From Brienomyrus brachyistius (lineage: Eukaryota > Chordata > Actinopteri > Osteoglossiformes > Mormyridae), in NCBI RefSeq assembly GCF_023856365.1, contig NC_064541.1, positions 22,236,214 to 22,300,213 on the forward strand: 64,000 nucleotides of DNA, read 5' to 3'. The notes beneath the pieces were generated by a model. It was not told where the DNA came from. It saw only the letters and a list, made by a program, of their open reading frames with translations, and made no database searches. This document shows positions 48,011 to 60,689 of the stretch, in pieces (the stretch's first letter is position 1; each line of letters begins with the position of its first letter). The position numbers and the translations under genes are program-made.

Positions 48011-48532
48011 TATTTCAGGTGTTTAACGAAAGAGGAGTTCCGTTGCAAATGCGACGGAAGAGAGTCGCATCTGACGCAAACTAGCGTGAAAAGAAATGCG
48101 CGCAGTCTGTTGCCTGCGCCAAGTGTTTGCGAGTGGTTCCTTAGGTGAACTTCATTCGAGCAAGCCTGCGGTAGGCTGAGCGCCATGTCTGATGAGGCTG
48201 CATGCATCTCCAGGTGCCTTTGTTACTGAATGGAATGCGATTGTTGGATGAGCAGGCGACAACATGAAAATGTAAGCGTGCTGAGGCTCACAGATTCATA
48301 TCAAAGGGTAAACGGTCTCATTCTTCTTTCTTTGAAAAATCATTTGCTGTATTGCGAGCAGACTGCTCCTAGGCCAAGGCTGAGCTACGAGAGCAGTCTT
48401 ACCTGGCCCAGAGCCATATGCGACAGCGCAGAGGATTATGGGAGTTAATCCGGCCCCACCTTAACTTTCCCACTGCGACTCAGAGTAGGCAGGCGAGTAG
48501 CACAACAGGGTCACATGACCCTCATCCAACTC

Positions 48533-48696
48533 ATACTTACCTGGCAGGGGAGATACCATGATCACGAAGGTGGTTCACCCAGGGCGAGGCATAGCCATTG
48601 CACTGCGGCTGTGCTGACCCCTGCGAATTCCCCAAATGTGGGAATCTCGACTGCATAATTTCTGGTAGTGGGGGACTGCGTTCGCGCTCTCCCCTG
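48533..48696 (+). ncRNA. RNU1: U1 snRNA gene
   Basis: Consensus U1. Confidence 0.96.
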
Positions 48697-49218
48697 TATT
48701 TCAGGTGTTTAACGAAAGAGGAGTTCCGTTGCAAATGCGACGGAAGAGAGTCGCATCTGACGCAAACTAGCGTGAAAAGAAATGCGCGCAGTCTGTTGCC
48801 TGCGCCAAGTGTTTGCGAGTGGTTCCTTAGGTGAACTTCATTCGAGCAAGCCTGCGGTAGGCTGAGCGCCATGTCTGATGAAGCTGCATGCATCTCCAGG
48901 TGCCTTTGTTACTGAATGGAATGCGATTGTTGGATGAGCAGGCGACAACATGAAAATGTAAGCGTGCTGAGGCTCACAGATTCATATCAAAGGGTAAACG
49001 GTCTCATTCTTCTTTCTTTGAAAAATCATTTGCTGTATTGCGAGCAGACTGCTCCTAGGCCAAGGCTGAGCTACGAGAGCAGTCTTACCTGGCCCAGAGC
49101 CATATGCGACAGCGCAGAGGATTATGGGAGTTAATCCGGCCCCACCTTAACTTTCCCACTGCGACTCAGAGTAGGCAGGCGAGTAGCACAACAGGGTCAC
49201 ATGACCCTCATCCAACTC

Positions 49219-49382
49219 ATACTTACCTGGCAGGGGAGATACCATGATCACGAAGGTGGTTCACCCAGGGCGAGGCATAACCATTGCACTGCGGCTGTGC
49301 TGACCCCTGCGAATTCCCCAAATGTGGGAATCTCGACTGCATAATTTCTGGTAGTGGGGGACTGCGTTCGCACTCTCCCCTG
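49219..49382 (+). ncRNA. RNU1: U1 snRNA gene (G62A, G154A)
   Basis: G62A in stem-loop 2 and G154A in the 3' stem-loop; the 3' box also reads AACAAAAG. The pile-up suggests relaxed constraint on this copy. Confidence 0.94.
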
Positions 49383-49673
49383 TATTTCAGGTGTTTAACA
49401 AAAGAGGAGTTCCGTTGCAAATGCGACGGAAGAGAGTCGCATCTGACGCAAACTAGCGTGAAAAGAAATGCGCGCAGTCTGTTGCCTGCGCCAAGTGTTT
49501 GCGAGTGGTTCCTTAGGTGAACTTCATTCGAGCAAGCCTGCGGTAGGCTGAGCGCCATGTCTGATGAAGCTGCATGCATCTCCAGGTGCCTTTGTTACTG
49601 AATGGAATGCGATTGTTGGATGAGCAGGCGACAACATGAAAATGTAAGCGTGCTGAGGCTCACAGACTCACAG

Positions 49674-49713
49674 AATTTCTGGTAGTGGGGGACTGCGTTC
49701 GCGCTCTCCCCTG
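49674..49713 (+). pseudogene. RNU1: truncated U1 remnant C (nt 125-164)
   Basis: Third copy of the deletion junction, 3,761 bp after remnant B. Confidence 0.95.
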
Positions 49714-50235
49714 TATTTCAGGTATTTAACGAAAGAGGAGTTCCGTTGCAAATGCGACGGAAGAGAGTCGCATCTGACGCAAACTAGCGTGAAAAGAAAT
49801 GCGCGCAGTCTGTTGCCTGCGCCAAGTGTTTGCGAGTGGTTCCTTAGGTGAACTTCATTCGAGCAAGCCTGCGGTAGGCTGAGCGCCATGTCTGATGAAG
49901 CTGCATGCATCTCCAGGTGCCTTTGTTACTGAATGGAATGCGATTGTTGGATGAGCAGGCGACAACATGAAAATGTAAGCGTGCTGAGGCTCACAGATTC
50001 ATATCAAAGGGTAAACGGTCTCATTCTTCTTTCTTTGAAAAATCATTTGCTGTATTGCGAGCAGACTGCTCCTAGGCCAAGGCTGAGCTACGAGAGCAGT
50101 CTTACCTGGCCCAGAGCCATATGCGACAGCGCAGAGGATTATGGGAGTTAATCCGGCCCCACCTTAACTTTCCCACTGCGACTCAGAGTAGGCAGGCGAG
50201 TAGCACAACAGGGTCACATGACCCTCATCCAACTC

Positions 50236-50399
50236 ATACTTACCTGGCAGGGGAGATACCATGATCACGAAGGTGGTTCACCCAGGGCGAGGCATAGCCA
50301 TTGCTCTGCGGCTGTGCTGACCCCTGCGAATTCCCCAAATGTGGGAATCTCGACTGCATAATTTCTGGTAGTGGGGGACTGCGTTCGCGCTCTCCCCTG
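50236..50399 (+). ncRNA. RNU1: U1 snRNA gene (A70U)
   Basis: A70U makes the U1A loop AUUGCUC, the third distinct change in this loop. Confidence 0.95.
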
Positions 50400-50921
50400 T
50401 ATTTCAGGTGTTTAACGAAAGAGGAGTTCCGTTGCAAATGCGACGGAAGAGAGTCGCATCTGACGCAAACTAGCGTGAAAAGAAATGCGCGCAGTCTGTT
50501 GCCTGCGCCAAGTGTTTGCGAGTGGTTCCTTAGGTGAACTTCATTCGAGCAAGCCTGCGGTAGGCTGAGCGCCATGTCTGATGAAGCTGCATGCATCTCC
50601 AGGTGCCTTTGTTACTGAATGGAATGCGATTGTTGGATGAGCAGGCGACAACATGAAAATGTAAGCGTGCTGAGGCTCACAGATTCATATCAAAGGGTAA
50701 ACGGTCTCATTCTTCTTTCTTTGAAAAATCATTTGCTGTATTGCGAGCAGACTGCTCCTAGGCCAAGGCTGAGCTACGAGAGCAGTCTTACCTGGCCCAG
50801 AGCCATATGCGACAGCGCAGAGGATTATGGGAGTTAATCCGGCCCCACCTTAACTTTACCACTGCGACTCAGAGTAGGCAGGCGAGTAGCACAACAGGGT
50901 CACATGACCCTCATCCAACTC

Positions 50922-51085
50922 ATACTTACCTGGCAGGGGAGATACCATGATCACGAAGGTGGTTCACCCAGGGCGAGACATAGCCATTGCACTGCGGCTG
51001 TGCTGACCCCTGCGAATTCCCCAAATGTGGGAATCTCGACTGCATAATTTCTGGTAGTGGGGGACTGCGTTCGCGCTCTCCCCTG
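50922..51085 (+). ncRNA. RNU1: U1 snRNA gene (G57A)
   Basis: G57A in stem-loop 2. Its candidate PSE is altered (CTTTACCACTG) and its 3' box is ATTT-type, so expression may differ. Confidence 0.95.
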
Positions 51086-51607
51086 TATTTCAGGTATTTA
51101 ACGAAAGAGGAGTTCCGTTGCAAATGCGACGGAAGAGAGTCGCATCTGACGCAAACTAGCGTGAAAAGAAATGCGCGCAGTCTGTTGCCTGCGCCAAGTG
51201 TTTGCGAGTGGTTCCTTAGGTGAACTTCATTCGAGCAAGCCTGCGGTAGGCTGAGCGCCATGTCTGATGAAGCTGCATGCATCTCCAGGTGCCTTTGTTA
51301 CTGAATGGAATGCGATTGTTGGATGAGCAGGCGACAACATGAAAATGTAAGCGTGCTGAGGCTCACAGATTCATATCAAAGGGTAAACGGTCTCATTCTT
51401 CTTTCTTTGAAAAATCATTTGCTGTATTGCGAGCAGACTGCTCCTAGGCCAAGGCTGAGCTACGAGAGCAGTCTTACCTGGCCCAGAGCCATATGCGACA
51501 GCGCAGAGGATTATGGGAGTTAATCCGGCCCCACCTTAACTTTCCCACTGCGACTCAGAGTAGGCAGGCGAGTAGCACAACAGGGTCACATGACCCTCAT
51601 CCAACTC

Positions 51608-51771
51608 ATACTTACCTGGCAGGGGAGATACCATGATCACGAAGGTGGTTCACCCAGGGCGAGGCATAGCCATTGCACTGCGGCTGTGCTGACCCCTGCG
51701 AATTCCCCAAATGTGGGAATCTTGACTGCATAATTTCTGGTAGTGGGGGACTGCGTTCGCGCTCTCCCCTG
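51608..51771 (+). ncRNA. RNU1: U1 snRNA gene (C116U)
   Basis: C116U at the base of stem-loop 3. Confidence 0.95.
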
Positions 51772-52293
51772 TATTTCAGGTGTTTAACGAAAGAGGAGTT
51801 CCGTTGCAAATGCGACGGAAGAGAGTCGCATCTGACGCAAACTAGCGTGAAAAGAAATGCGCGCAGTCTGTTGCCTGCGCCAAGTGTTTGCGAGTGGTTC
51901 CTTAGGTGAACTTCATTCGAGCAAGCCTGCGGTAGGCTGAGCGCCATGTCTGATGAAGCTGCATGCATCTCCAGGTGCCTTTGTTACTGAATGGAATGCG
52001 ATTGTTGGATGAGCAGGCGACAACATGAAAATGTAAGCGTGCTGAGGCTCACAGATTCATATCAAAGGGTAAACGGTCTCATTCTTCTTTCTTTGAAAAA
52101 TCATTTGCTGTATTGCGAGCAGACTGCTCCTAGGCCAAGGCTGAGCTACGAGAGCAGTCTTACCTGGCCCAGAGCCATATGCGACAGCGCAGAGGATTAT
52201 GGGAGTTAATCCGGCCCCACCTTAACTTTCCCACTGCGACTCAGAGTAGGCAGGCGAGTAGCACAACAGGGTCACATGACCCTCATCCAACTC

Positions 52294-52457
52294 ATACTTA
52301 CCTGGCAGGGGAGATACCATGATCACGAAGGTGGTTCACCCAGGGCGAGGCATAGCCATTGCACTGCGGCTGTGCTGACCCCTGCGAATTCCCCAAATGT
52401 GGGAATCTCGACTGCATAATTTCTGGTAGTGGGGGACTGCGTTCGCGCTCTCCCCTG
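52294..52457 (+). ncRNA. RNU1: U1 snRNA gene
   Basis: Consensus U1, ATTT-type 3' box, GATGAGGCTG spacer. Confidence 0.96.
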
Positions 52458-52979
52458 TATTTCAGGTATTTAACGAAAGAGGAGTTCCGTTGCAAATGCG
52501 ACGGAAGAGAGTCGCATCTGACGCAAACTAGCGTGAAAAGAAATGCGCGCAGTCTGTTGCCTGCGCCAAGTGTTTGCGAGTGGTTCCTTAGGTGAACTTC
52601 ATTCGAGCAAGCCTGCGGTAGGCTGAGCGCCATGTCTGATGAGGCTGCATGCATCTCCAGGTGCCTTTGTTACTGAATGGAATGCGATTGTTGGATGAGC
52701 AGGCGACAACATGAAAATGTAAGCGTGCTGAGGCTCACAGATTCATATCAAAGGGTAAACGGTCTCATTCTTCTTTCTTTGAAAAATCATTTGCTGTATT
52801 GCGAGCAGACTGCTCCTAGGCCAAGGCTGAGCTACGAGAGCAGTCTTACCTGGCCCAGAGCCATATGCGACAGCGCAGAGGATTATGGGAGTTAATCCGG
52901 CCCCACCTTAACTTTCCCACTGCGACTCAGAGTAGGCAGGCGAGTAGCACAACAGGGTCACATGACCCTCATCCAACTC

Positions 52980-53143
52980 ATACTTACCTGGCAGGGGAGA
53001 TACCATGATCACGAAGGTGGTTCACCCAGGGCGAGGCATAGCCATTGCACTGCGGCTGTGCTGACCCCTGCGAATTCCCCAAATGTGGGAATCTCGACTG
53101 CATAATTTCTGGTAGTGGGGGACTGCGTTCGCGCTCTCCCCTG
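52980..53143 (+). ncRNA. RNU1: U1 snRNA gene
   Basis: Consensus U1, GTTT-type 3' box, GATGAGGCTG spacer. Confidence 0.96.
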
Positions 53144-53665
53144 TATTTCAGGTGTTTAACGAAAGAGGAGTTCCGTTGCAAATGCGACGGAAGAGAGTCG
53201 CATCTGACGCAAACTAGCGTGAAAAGAAATGCGCGCAGTCTGTTGCCTGCGCCAAGTGTTTGCGAGTGGTTCCTTAGGTGAACTTCATTCGAGCAAGCCT
53301 GCGGTAGGCTGAGCGCCATGTCTGATGAGGCTGCATGCATCTCCAGGTGCCTTTGTTACTGAATGGAATGCGATTGTTGGATGAGCAGGCGACAACATGA
53401 AAATGTAAGCGTGCTGAGGCTCACAGATTCATATCAAAGGGTAAACGGTCTCATTCTTCTTTCTTTGAAAAATCATTTGCTGTATTGCGAGCAGACTGCT
53501 CCTAGGCCAAGGCTGAGCTACGAGAGCAGTCTTACCTGGCCCAGAGCCATATGCGACAGCGCAGAGGATTATGGGAGTTAATCCGGCCCCACCTTAACTT
53601 TCCCACTGCGACTCAGAGTAGGCAGGCGAGTAGCACAACAGGGTCACATGACCCTCATCCAACTC

Positions 53666-53829
53666 ATACTTACCTGGCAGGGGAGATACCATGATCACGA
53701 AGGTGGTTCACCCAGGGCGAGGCATAGCCATTGCACTGCGGCTGTGCTGACCCCTGCGAATTCCCCAAATGTGGGAATCTCGACTGCATAATTTCTGGTA
53801 GTGGGGGACTGCGTTCGCGCTCTCCCCTG
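53666..53829 (+). ncRNA. RNU1: U1 snRNA gene
   Basis: Consensus U1, GTTT-type 3' box. Confidence 0.96.
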
Positions 53830-54351
53830 TATTTCAGGTGTTTAACGAAAGAGGAGTTCCGTTGCAAATGCGACGGAAGAGAGTCGCATCTGACGCAAAC
53901 TAGCGTGAAAAGAAATGCGCGCAGTCTGTTGCCTGCGCCAAGTGTTTGCGAGTGGTTCCTTAGGTGAACTTCATTCGAGCAAGCCTGCGGTAGGCTGAGC
54001 GCCATGTCTGATGAAGCTGCATGCATCTCCAGGTGCCTTTGTTACTGAATGGAATGCGATTGTTGGATGAGCAGGCGACAACATGAAAATGTAAGCGTGC
54101 TGAGGCTCACAGATTCATATCAAAGGGTAAACGGTCTCATTCTTCTTTCTTTGAAAAATCATTTGCTGTATTGCGAGCAGACTGCTCCTAGGCCAAGGCT
54201 GAGCTACGAGAGCAGTCTTACCTGGCCCAGAGCCATATGCGACAGCGCAGAGGATTATGGGAGTTAATCCGGCCCCACCTTAACTTTCCCACTGCGACTC
54301 AGAGTAGGCAGGCGAGTAGCACAACAGGGTCACATGACCCTCATCCAACTC

Positions 54352-54515
54352 ATACTTACCTGGCAGGGGAGATACCATGATCACGAAGGTGGTTCACCCA
54401 GGGCGAGGCATAGCCATTGCACTGCGGCTGTGCTGACCCCTGCGAATTCCCCAAATATGGGAATCTCGACTGCATAATTTCTGGTAGTGGGGGACTGCGT
54501 TCGCGCTCTCCCCTG
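54352..54515 (+). ncRNA. RNU1: U1 snRNA gene (G106A)
   Basis: G106A in stem-loop 3; ATTT-type 3' box. Confidence 0.95.
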
Positions 54516-55037
54516 TATTTCAGGTATTTAACGAAAGAGGAGTTCCGTTGCAAATGCGACGGAAGAGAGTCGCATCTGACGCAAACTAGCGTGAAAAGAA
54601 ATGCGCGCAGTCTGTTGCCTGCGCCAAGTGTTTGCGAGTGGTTCCTTAGGTGAACTTCATTCGAGCAAGCCTGCGGTAGGCTGAGCGCCATGTCTGATGA
54701 AGCTGCATGCATCTCCAGGTGCCTTTGTTACTGAATGGAATGCGATTGTTGGATGAGCAGGCGACAACATGAAAATGTAAGCGTGCTGAGGCTCACAGAT
54801 TCATATCAAAGGGTAAACGGTCTCATTCTTCTTTCTTTGAAAAATCATTTGCTGTATTGCGAGCAGACTGCTCCTAGGCCAAGGCTGAGCTACGAGAGCA
54901 GTCTTACCTGGCCCAGAGCCATATGCGACAGCGCAGAGGATTATGGGAGTTAATCCGGCCCCACCTTAACTTTCCCACTGCGACTCAGAGTAGGCAGGCG
55001 AGTAGCACAACAGGGTCACATGACCCTCATCCAACTC

Positions 55038-55201
55038 ATACTTACCTGGCAGGGGAGATACCATGATCACGAAGGTGGTTCACCCAGGGCGAGGCATAGC
55101 CATTGCACTGCGGCTGTGCTGACCCCTGCGAATTCCCCAAATGTGGGAATCTCGACTGCATTATTTCTGGTAGTGGGGGACTGCGTTCGCGCTCTCCCCT
55201 G
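55038..55201 (+). ncRNA. RNU1: U1 snRNA gene (A125U in the Sm site)
   Basis: A125U changes the Sm site to UAUUUCUGG. The flank also has CAGATGTTT before the 3' box and two changes near 55322-55330, making this one of the most diverged full-length units. Confidence 0.94.
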
Positions 55202-55723
55202 TATTTCAGATGTTTAACGAAAGAGGAGTTCCGTTGCAAATGCGACGGAAGAGAGTCGCATCTGACGCAAACTAGCGTGAAAAGAAATGCGCGCAGTCTG
55301 TTGCCTGCGCCAAGTGTTTGCTAGTGGTTTCTTAGGTGAACTTCATTCGAGCAAGCCTGCGGTAGGCTGAGCGCCATGTCTGATGAAGCTGCATGCATCT
55401 CCAGGTGCCTTTGTTACTGAATGGAATGCGATTGTTGGATGAGCAGGCGACAACATGAAAATGTAAGCGTGCTGAGGCTCACAGATTCATATCAAAGGGT
55501 AAACGGTCTCATTCTTCTTTCTTTGAAAAATCATTTGCTGTATTGCGAGCAGACTGCTCCTAGGCCAAGGCTGAGCTACGAGAGCAGTCTTACCTGGCCC
55601 AGAGCCATATGCGACAGCGCAGAGGATTATGGGAGTTAATCCGGCCCCACCTTAACTTTCCCACTGCGACTCAGAGTAGGCAGGCGAGTAGCACAACAGG
55701 GTCACATGACCCTCATCCACCTC

Positions 55724-55887
55724 ATACTTACCTGGCAGGGGAGATACCATGATCACGAAGGTGGTTCACCCAGGGCGAGGCATAGCCATTGCACTGCGGC
55801 TGTGCTGACCCCTGCGAACTCCCCAAATGTGGGAATCTCGACTGCATAATTTCTGGTAGTGGGGGACTGCGTTCGCGCTCTCCCCTG
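55724..55887 (+). ncRNA. RNU1: U1 snRNA gene (U96C)
   Basis: U96C alters the last base of the transposon target 9-mer. TCCACCTCAT lies just upstream; ATTT-type 3' box. Confidence 0.95.
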
Positions 55888-56409
55888 TATTTCAGGTATT
55901 TAACGAAAGAGGAGTTCCGTTGCAAATGCGACGGAAGAGAGTCGCATCTGACGCAAACTAGCGTGAAAAGAAATGCGCGCAGTCTGTTGCCTGCGCCAAG
56001 TGTTTGCGAGTGGTTCCTTAGGTGAACTTCATTCGAGCAAGCCTGCGGTAGGCTGAGCGCCATGTCTGATGAGGCTGCATGCATCTCCAGGTGCCTTTGT
56101 TACTGAATGGAATGCGATTGTTGGATGAGCAGGCGACAACATGAAAATGTAAGCGTGCTGAGGCTCACAGATTCATATCAAAGGGTAAACGGTCTCATTC
56201 TTCTTTCTTTGAAAAATCATTTGCTGTATTGCGAGCAGACTGCTCCTAGGCCAAGGCTGAGCTACGAGAGCAGTCTTACCTGGCCCAGAGCCATATGCGA
56301 CAGCGCAGAGGATTATGGGAGTTAATCCGGCCCCACCTTAACTTTCCCACTGCGACTCAGAGTAGGCAGGCGAGTAGCACAACAGGGTCACATGACCCTC
56401 ATCCAACTC

Positions 56410-56573
56410 ATACTTACCTGGCAGGGGAGATACCATGATCACGAAGGTGGTTCACCCAGGGCGAGGCATAGCCATTGCACTGCGGCTGTGCTGACCCCTG
56501 CGAATTCCCCAAATGTGGGAATCTCGACTGCATAATTTCTGGTAGTGGGGGACTGCGTTCGCGCTCTCCCCTG
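56410..56573 (+). ncRNA. RNU1: U1 snRNA gene
   Basis: Consensus U1; private ACTAGTGTG in the spacer. Confidence 0.96.
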
Positions 56574-57095
56574 TATTTCAGGTGTTTAACGAAAGAGGAG
56601 TTCCGTTGCAAATGCGACGGAAGAGAGTCGCATCTGACGCAAACTAGTGTGAAAAGAAATGCGCGCAGTCTGTTGCCTGCGCCAAGTGTTTGCGAGTGGT
56701 TCCTTAGGTGAACTTCATTCGAGCAAGCCTGCGGTAGGCTGAGCGCCATGTCTGATGAGGCTGCATGCATCTCCAGGTGCCTTTGTTACTGAATGGAATG
56801 CGATTGTTGGATGAGCAGGCGACAACATGAAAATGTAAGCGTGCTGAGGCTCACAGATTCATATCAAAGGGTAAACGGTCTCATTCTTCTTTCTTTGAAA
56901 AATCATTTGCTGTATTGCGAGCAGACTGCTCCTAGGCCAAGGCTGAGCTACGAGAGCAGTCTTACCTGGCCCAGAGCCATATGCGACAGCGCAGAGGATT
57001 ATGGGAGTTAATCCGGCCCCACCTTAACTTTCCCACTGCGACTCAGAGTAGGCAGGCGAGTAGCACAACAGGGTCACATGACCCTCATCCAACTC

Positions 57096-57259
57096 ATACT
57101 TACCTGGCAGGGGAGATACCATGATCACGAAGGTGGTTCACCCAGGGCGAGGCATAGCCATTGCACTGCGGCTGTGCTGACCCCTGCGAATTCCCCAAAT
57201 GTGGGAATCTCGACTGCATAATTTCTGGTAGTGGGGGACTGCGTTCGCGCTCTCCCCTG
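57096..57259 (+). ncRNA. RNU1: U1 snRNA gene
   Basis: Consensus U1; third consecutive GATGAGGCTG spacer. Confidence 0.96.
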
Positions 57260-57781
57260 TATTTCAGGTGTTTAACGAAAGAGGAGTTCCGTTGCAAATG
57301 CGACGGAAGAGAGTCGCATCTGACGCAAACTAGCGTGAAAAGAAATGCGCGCAGTCTGTTGCCTGCGCCAAGTGTTTGCGAGTGGTTCCTTAGGTGAACT
57401 TCATTCGAGCAAGCCTGCGGTAGGCTGAGCGCCATGTCTGATGAGGCTGCATGCATCTCCAGGTGCCTTTGTTACTGAATGGAATGCGATTGTTGGATGA
57501 GCAGGCGACAACATGAAAATGTAAGCGTGCTGAGGCTCACAGATTCATATCAAAGGGTAAACGGTCTCATTCTTCTTTCTTTGAAAAATCATTTGCTGTA
57601 TTGCGAGCAGACTGCTCCTAGGCCAAGGCTGAGCTACGAGAGCAGTCTTACCTGGCCCAGAGCCATATGCGACAGCGCAGAGGATTATGGGAGTTAATCC
57701 GGCCCCACCTTAACTTTCCCACTGCGACTCAGAGTAGGCAGGCGAGTAGCACAACAGGGTCACATGACCCTCATCCAACTC

Positions 57782-57945
57782 ATACTTACCTGGCAGGGGA
57801 GATACCATGATCACGAAGGTGGTTCACCCAGGGCGAGGCATAGCCATTGCACTGCGGCTGTGCTGACCCCTGCGAATTCCCCAAATGTGGGAATCTCGAC
57901 TGCATAATTTCTGGTAGTGGGGGACTGCGTTCGCGCTCTCCCCTG
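57782..57945 (+). ncRNA. RNU1: U1 snRNA gene
   Basis: Consensus U1; private ACGGAAAAGAG downstream. Confidence 0.96.
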
Positions 57946-58467
57946 TATTTCAGGTGTTTAACGAAAGAGGAGTTCCGTTGCAAATGCGACGGAAAAGAGT
58001 CGCATCTGACGCAAACTAGCGTGAAAAGAAATGCGCGCAGTCTGTTGCCTGCGCCAAGTGTTTGCGAGTGGTTCCTTAGGTGAACTTCATTCGAGCAAGC
58101 CTGCGGTAGGCTGAGCGCCATGTCTGATGAAGCTGCATGCATCTCCAGGTGCCTTTGTTACTGAATGGAATGCGATTGTTGGATGAGCAGGCGACAACAT
58201 GAAAATGTAAGCGTGCTGAGGCTCACAGATTCATATCAAAGGGTAAACGGTCTCATTCTTCTTTCTTTGAAAAATCATTTGCTGTATTGCGAGCAGACTG
58301 CTCCTAGGCCAAGGCTGAGCTACGAGAGCAGTCTTACCTGGCCCAGAGCCATATGCGACAGCGCAGAGGATTATGGGAGTTAATCCGGCCCCACCTTAAC
58401 TTTCCCACTGCGACTCAGAGTAGGCAGGCGAGTAGCACAACAGGGTCACATGACCCTCATCCAACTC

Positions 58468-58631
58468 ATACTTACCTGGCAGGAGAGATACCATGATCAC
58501 GAAGGTGGTTCACCCAGGGCGAGGCATAGCCATTGCACTGCGGCTGTGCTGACCCCTGCGAATTCCCCAAATGTGGGAATCTCGACTGCATAATTTCTGG
58601 TAGTGGGGGACTGCGTTCGCGCTCTCCCCTG
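58468..58631 (+). ncRNA. RNU1: U1 snRNA gene (G17A)
   Basis: G17A at the base of stem-loop 1; private CCGCTGCAAAT downstream. Confidence 0.95.
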
Positions 58632-59153
58632 TATTTCAGGTGTTTAACGAAAGAGGAGTTCCGCTGCAAATGCGACGGAAGAGAGTCGCATCTGACGCAA
58701 ACTAGCGTGAAAAGAAATGCGCGCAGTCTGTTGCCTGCGCCAAGTGTTTGCGAGTGGTTCCTTAGGTGAACTTCATTCGAGCAAGCCTGCGGTAGGCTGA
58801 GCGCCATGTCTGATGAAGCTGCATGCATCTCCAGGTGCCTTTGTTACTGAATGGAATGCGATTGTTGGATGAGCAGGCGACAACATGAAAATGTAAGCGT
58901 GCTGAGGCTCACAGATTCATATCAAAGGGTAAACGGTCTCATTCTTCTTTCTTTGAAAAATCATTTGCTGTATTGCGAGCAGACTGCTCCTAGGCCAAGG
59001 CTGAGCTACGAGAGCAGTCTTACCTGGCCCAGAGCCATATGCGACAGCGCAGAGGATTATGGGAGTTAATCCGGCCCCACCTTAACTTTCCCACTGCGAC
59101 TCAGAGTAGGCAGGCGAGTAGCACAACAGGGTCACATGACCCTCATCCAACTC

Positions 59154-59317
59154 ATACTTACCTGGCAGGGGAGATACCATGATCACGAAGGTGGTTCACC
59201 CAGGGCGAGGCATAGCCATTGCACTGCGGCTGTGCTGACCCCTGCGAATTCCCCAAATGTGGGAATCTCGACTGCATAATTTCTGGTAGTGGGGGACTGC
59301 GTTCGCGCTCTCCCCTG
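59154..59317 (+). ncRNA. RNU1: U1 snRNA gene
   Basis: Consensus U1; first of four GTCGCGTCT-type units here. Confidence 0.96.
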
Positions 59318-59839
59318 TATTTCAGGTGTTTAACGAAAGAGGAGTTCCGTTGCAAATGCGACGGAAGAGAGTCGCGTCTGACGCAAACTAGCGTGAAAAG
59401 AAATGCGCGCAGTCTGTTGCCTGCGCCAAGTGTTTGCGAGTGGTTCCTTAGGTGAACTTCATTCGAGCAAGCCTGCGGTAGGCTGAGCGCCATGTCTGAT
59501 GAAGCTGCATGCATCTCCAGGTGCCTTTGTTACTGAATGGAATGCGATTGTTGGATGAGCAGGCGACAACATGAAAATGTAAGCGTGCTGAGGCTCACAG
59601 ATTCATATCAAAGGGTAAACGGTCTCATTCTTCTTTCTTTGAAAAATCATTTGCTGTATTGCGAGCAGACTGCTCCTAGGCCAAGGCTGAGCTACGAGAG
59701 CAGTCTTACCTGGCCCAGAGCCATATGCGACAGCGCAGAGGATTATGGGAGTTAATCCGGCCCCACCTTAACTTTCCCACTGCGACTCAGAGTAGGCAGG
59801 CGAGTAGCACAACAGGGTCACATGACCCTCATCCAACTC

Positions 59840-60003
59840 ATACTTACCTGGCAGGGGAGATACCATGATCACGAAGGTGGTTCACCCAGGGCGAGGCATA
59901 GCCATTGCACTGCGGCTGTGCTGACCCCTGCGAATTCCCCAAATGTGGGAATCTCGACTGCATAATTTCTGGTAGTGGGGGACTGCGTTCGCGCTCTCCC
60001 CTG
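59840..60003 (+). ncRNA. RNU1: U1 snRNA gene
   Basis: Consensus U1; second GTCGCGTCT-type unit. Confidence 0.96.
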
Positions 60004-60525
60004 TATTTCAGGTGTTTAACGAAAGAGGAGTTCCGTTGCAAATGCGACGGAAGAGAGTCGCGTCTGACGCAAACTAGCGTGAAAAGAAATGCGCGCAGTC
60101 TGTTGCCTGCGCCAAGTGTTTGCGAGTGGTTCCTTAGGTGAACTTCATTCGAGCAAGCCTGCGGTAGGCTGAGCGCCATGTCTGATGAAGCTGCATGCAT
60201 CTCCAGGTGCCTTTGTTACTGAATGGAATGCGATTGTTGGATGAGCAGGCGACAACATGAAAATGTAAGCGTGCTGAGGCTCACAGATTCATATCAAAGG
60301 GTAAACGGTCTCATTCTTCTTTCTTTGAAAAATCATTTGCTGTATTGCGAGCAGACTGCTCCTAGGCCAAGGCTGAGCTACGAGAGCAGTCTTACCTGGC
60401 CCAGAGCCATATGCGACAGCGCAGAGGATTATGGGAGTTAATCCGGCCCCACCTTAACTTTCCCACTGCGACTCAGAGTAGGCAGGCGAGTAGCACAACA
60501 GGGTCACATGACCCTCATCCAACTC

Positions 60526-60689
60526 ATACTTACCTGGCAGGGGAGATACCATGATCACGAAGGTGGTTCACCCAGGGCGAGGCATAGCCATTGCACTGCG
60601 GCTGTGCTGACCCCTGCGAATTCCCCAAATGTGGGAATCTCGACTGCATAATTTCTGGTAGTGGGGGACTGCGTTCGCGCTCTCCCCTG
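60526..60689 (+). ncRNA. RNU1: U1 snRNA gene
   Basis: Consensus U1; third GTCGCGTCT-type unit, private GAGTAAGCAGG near 61165. Confidence 0.96.
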
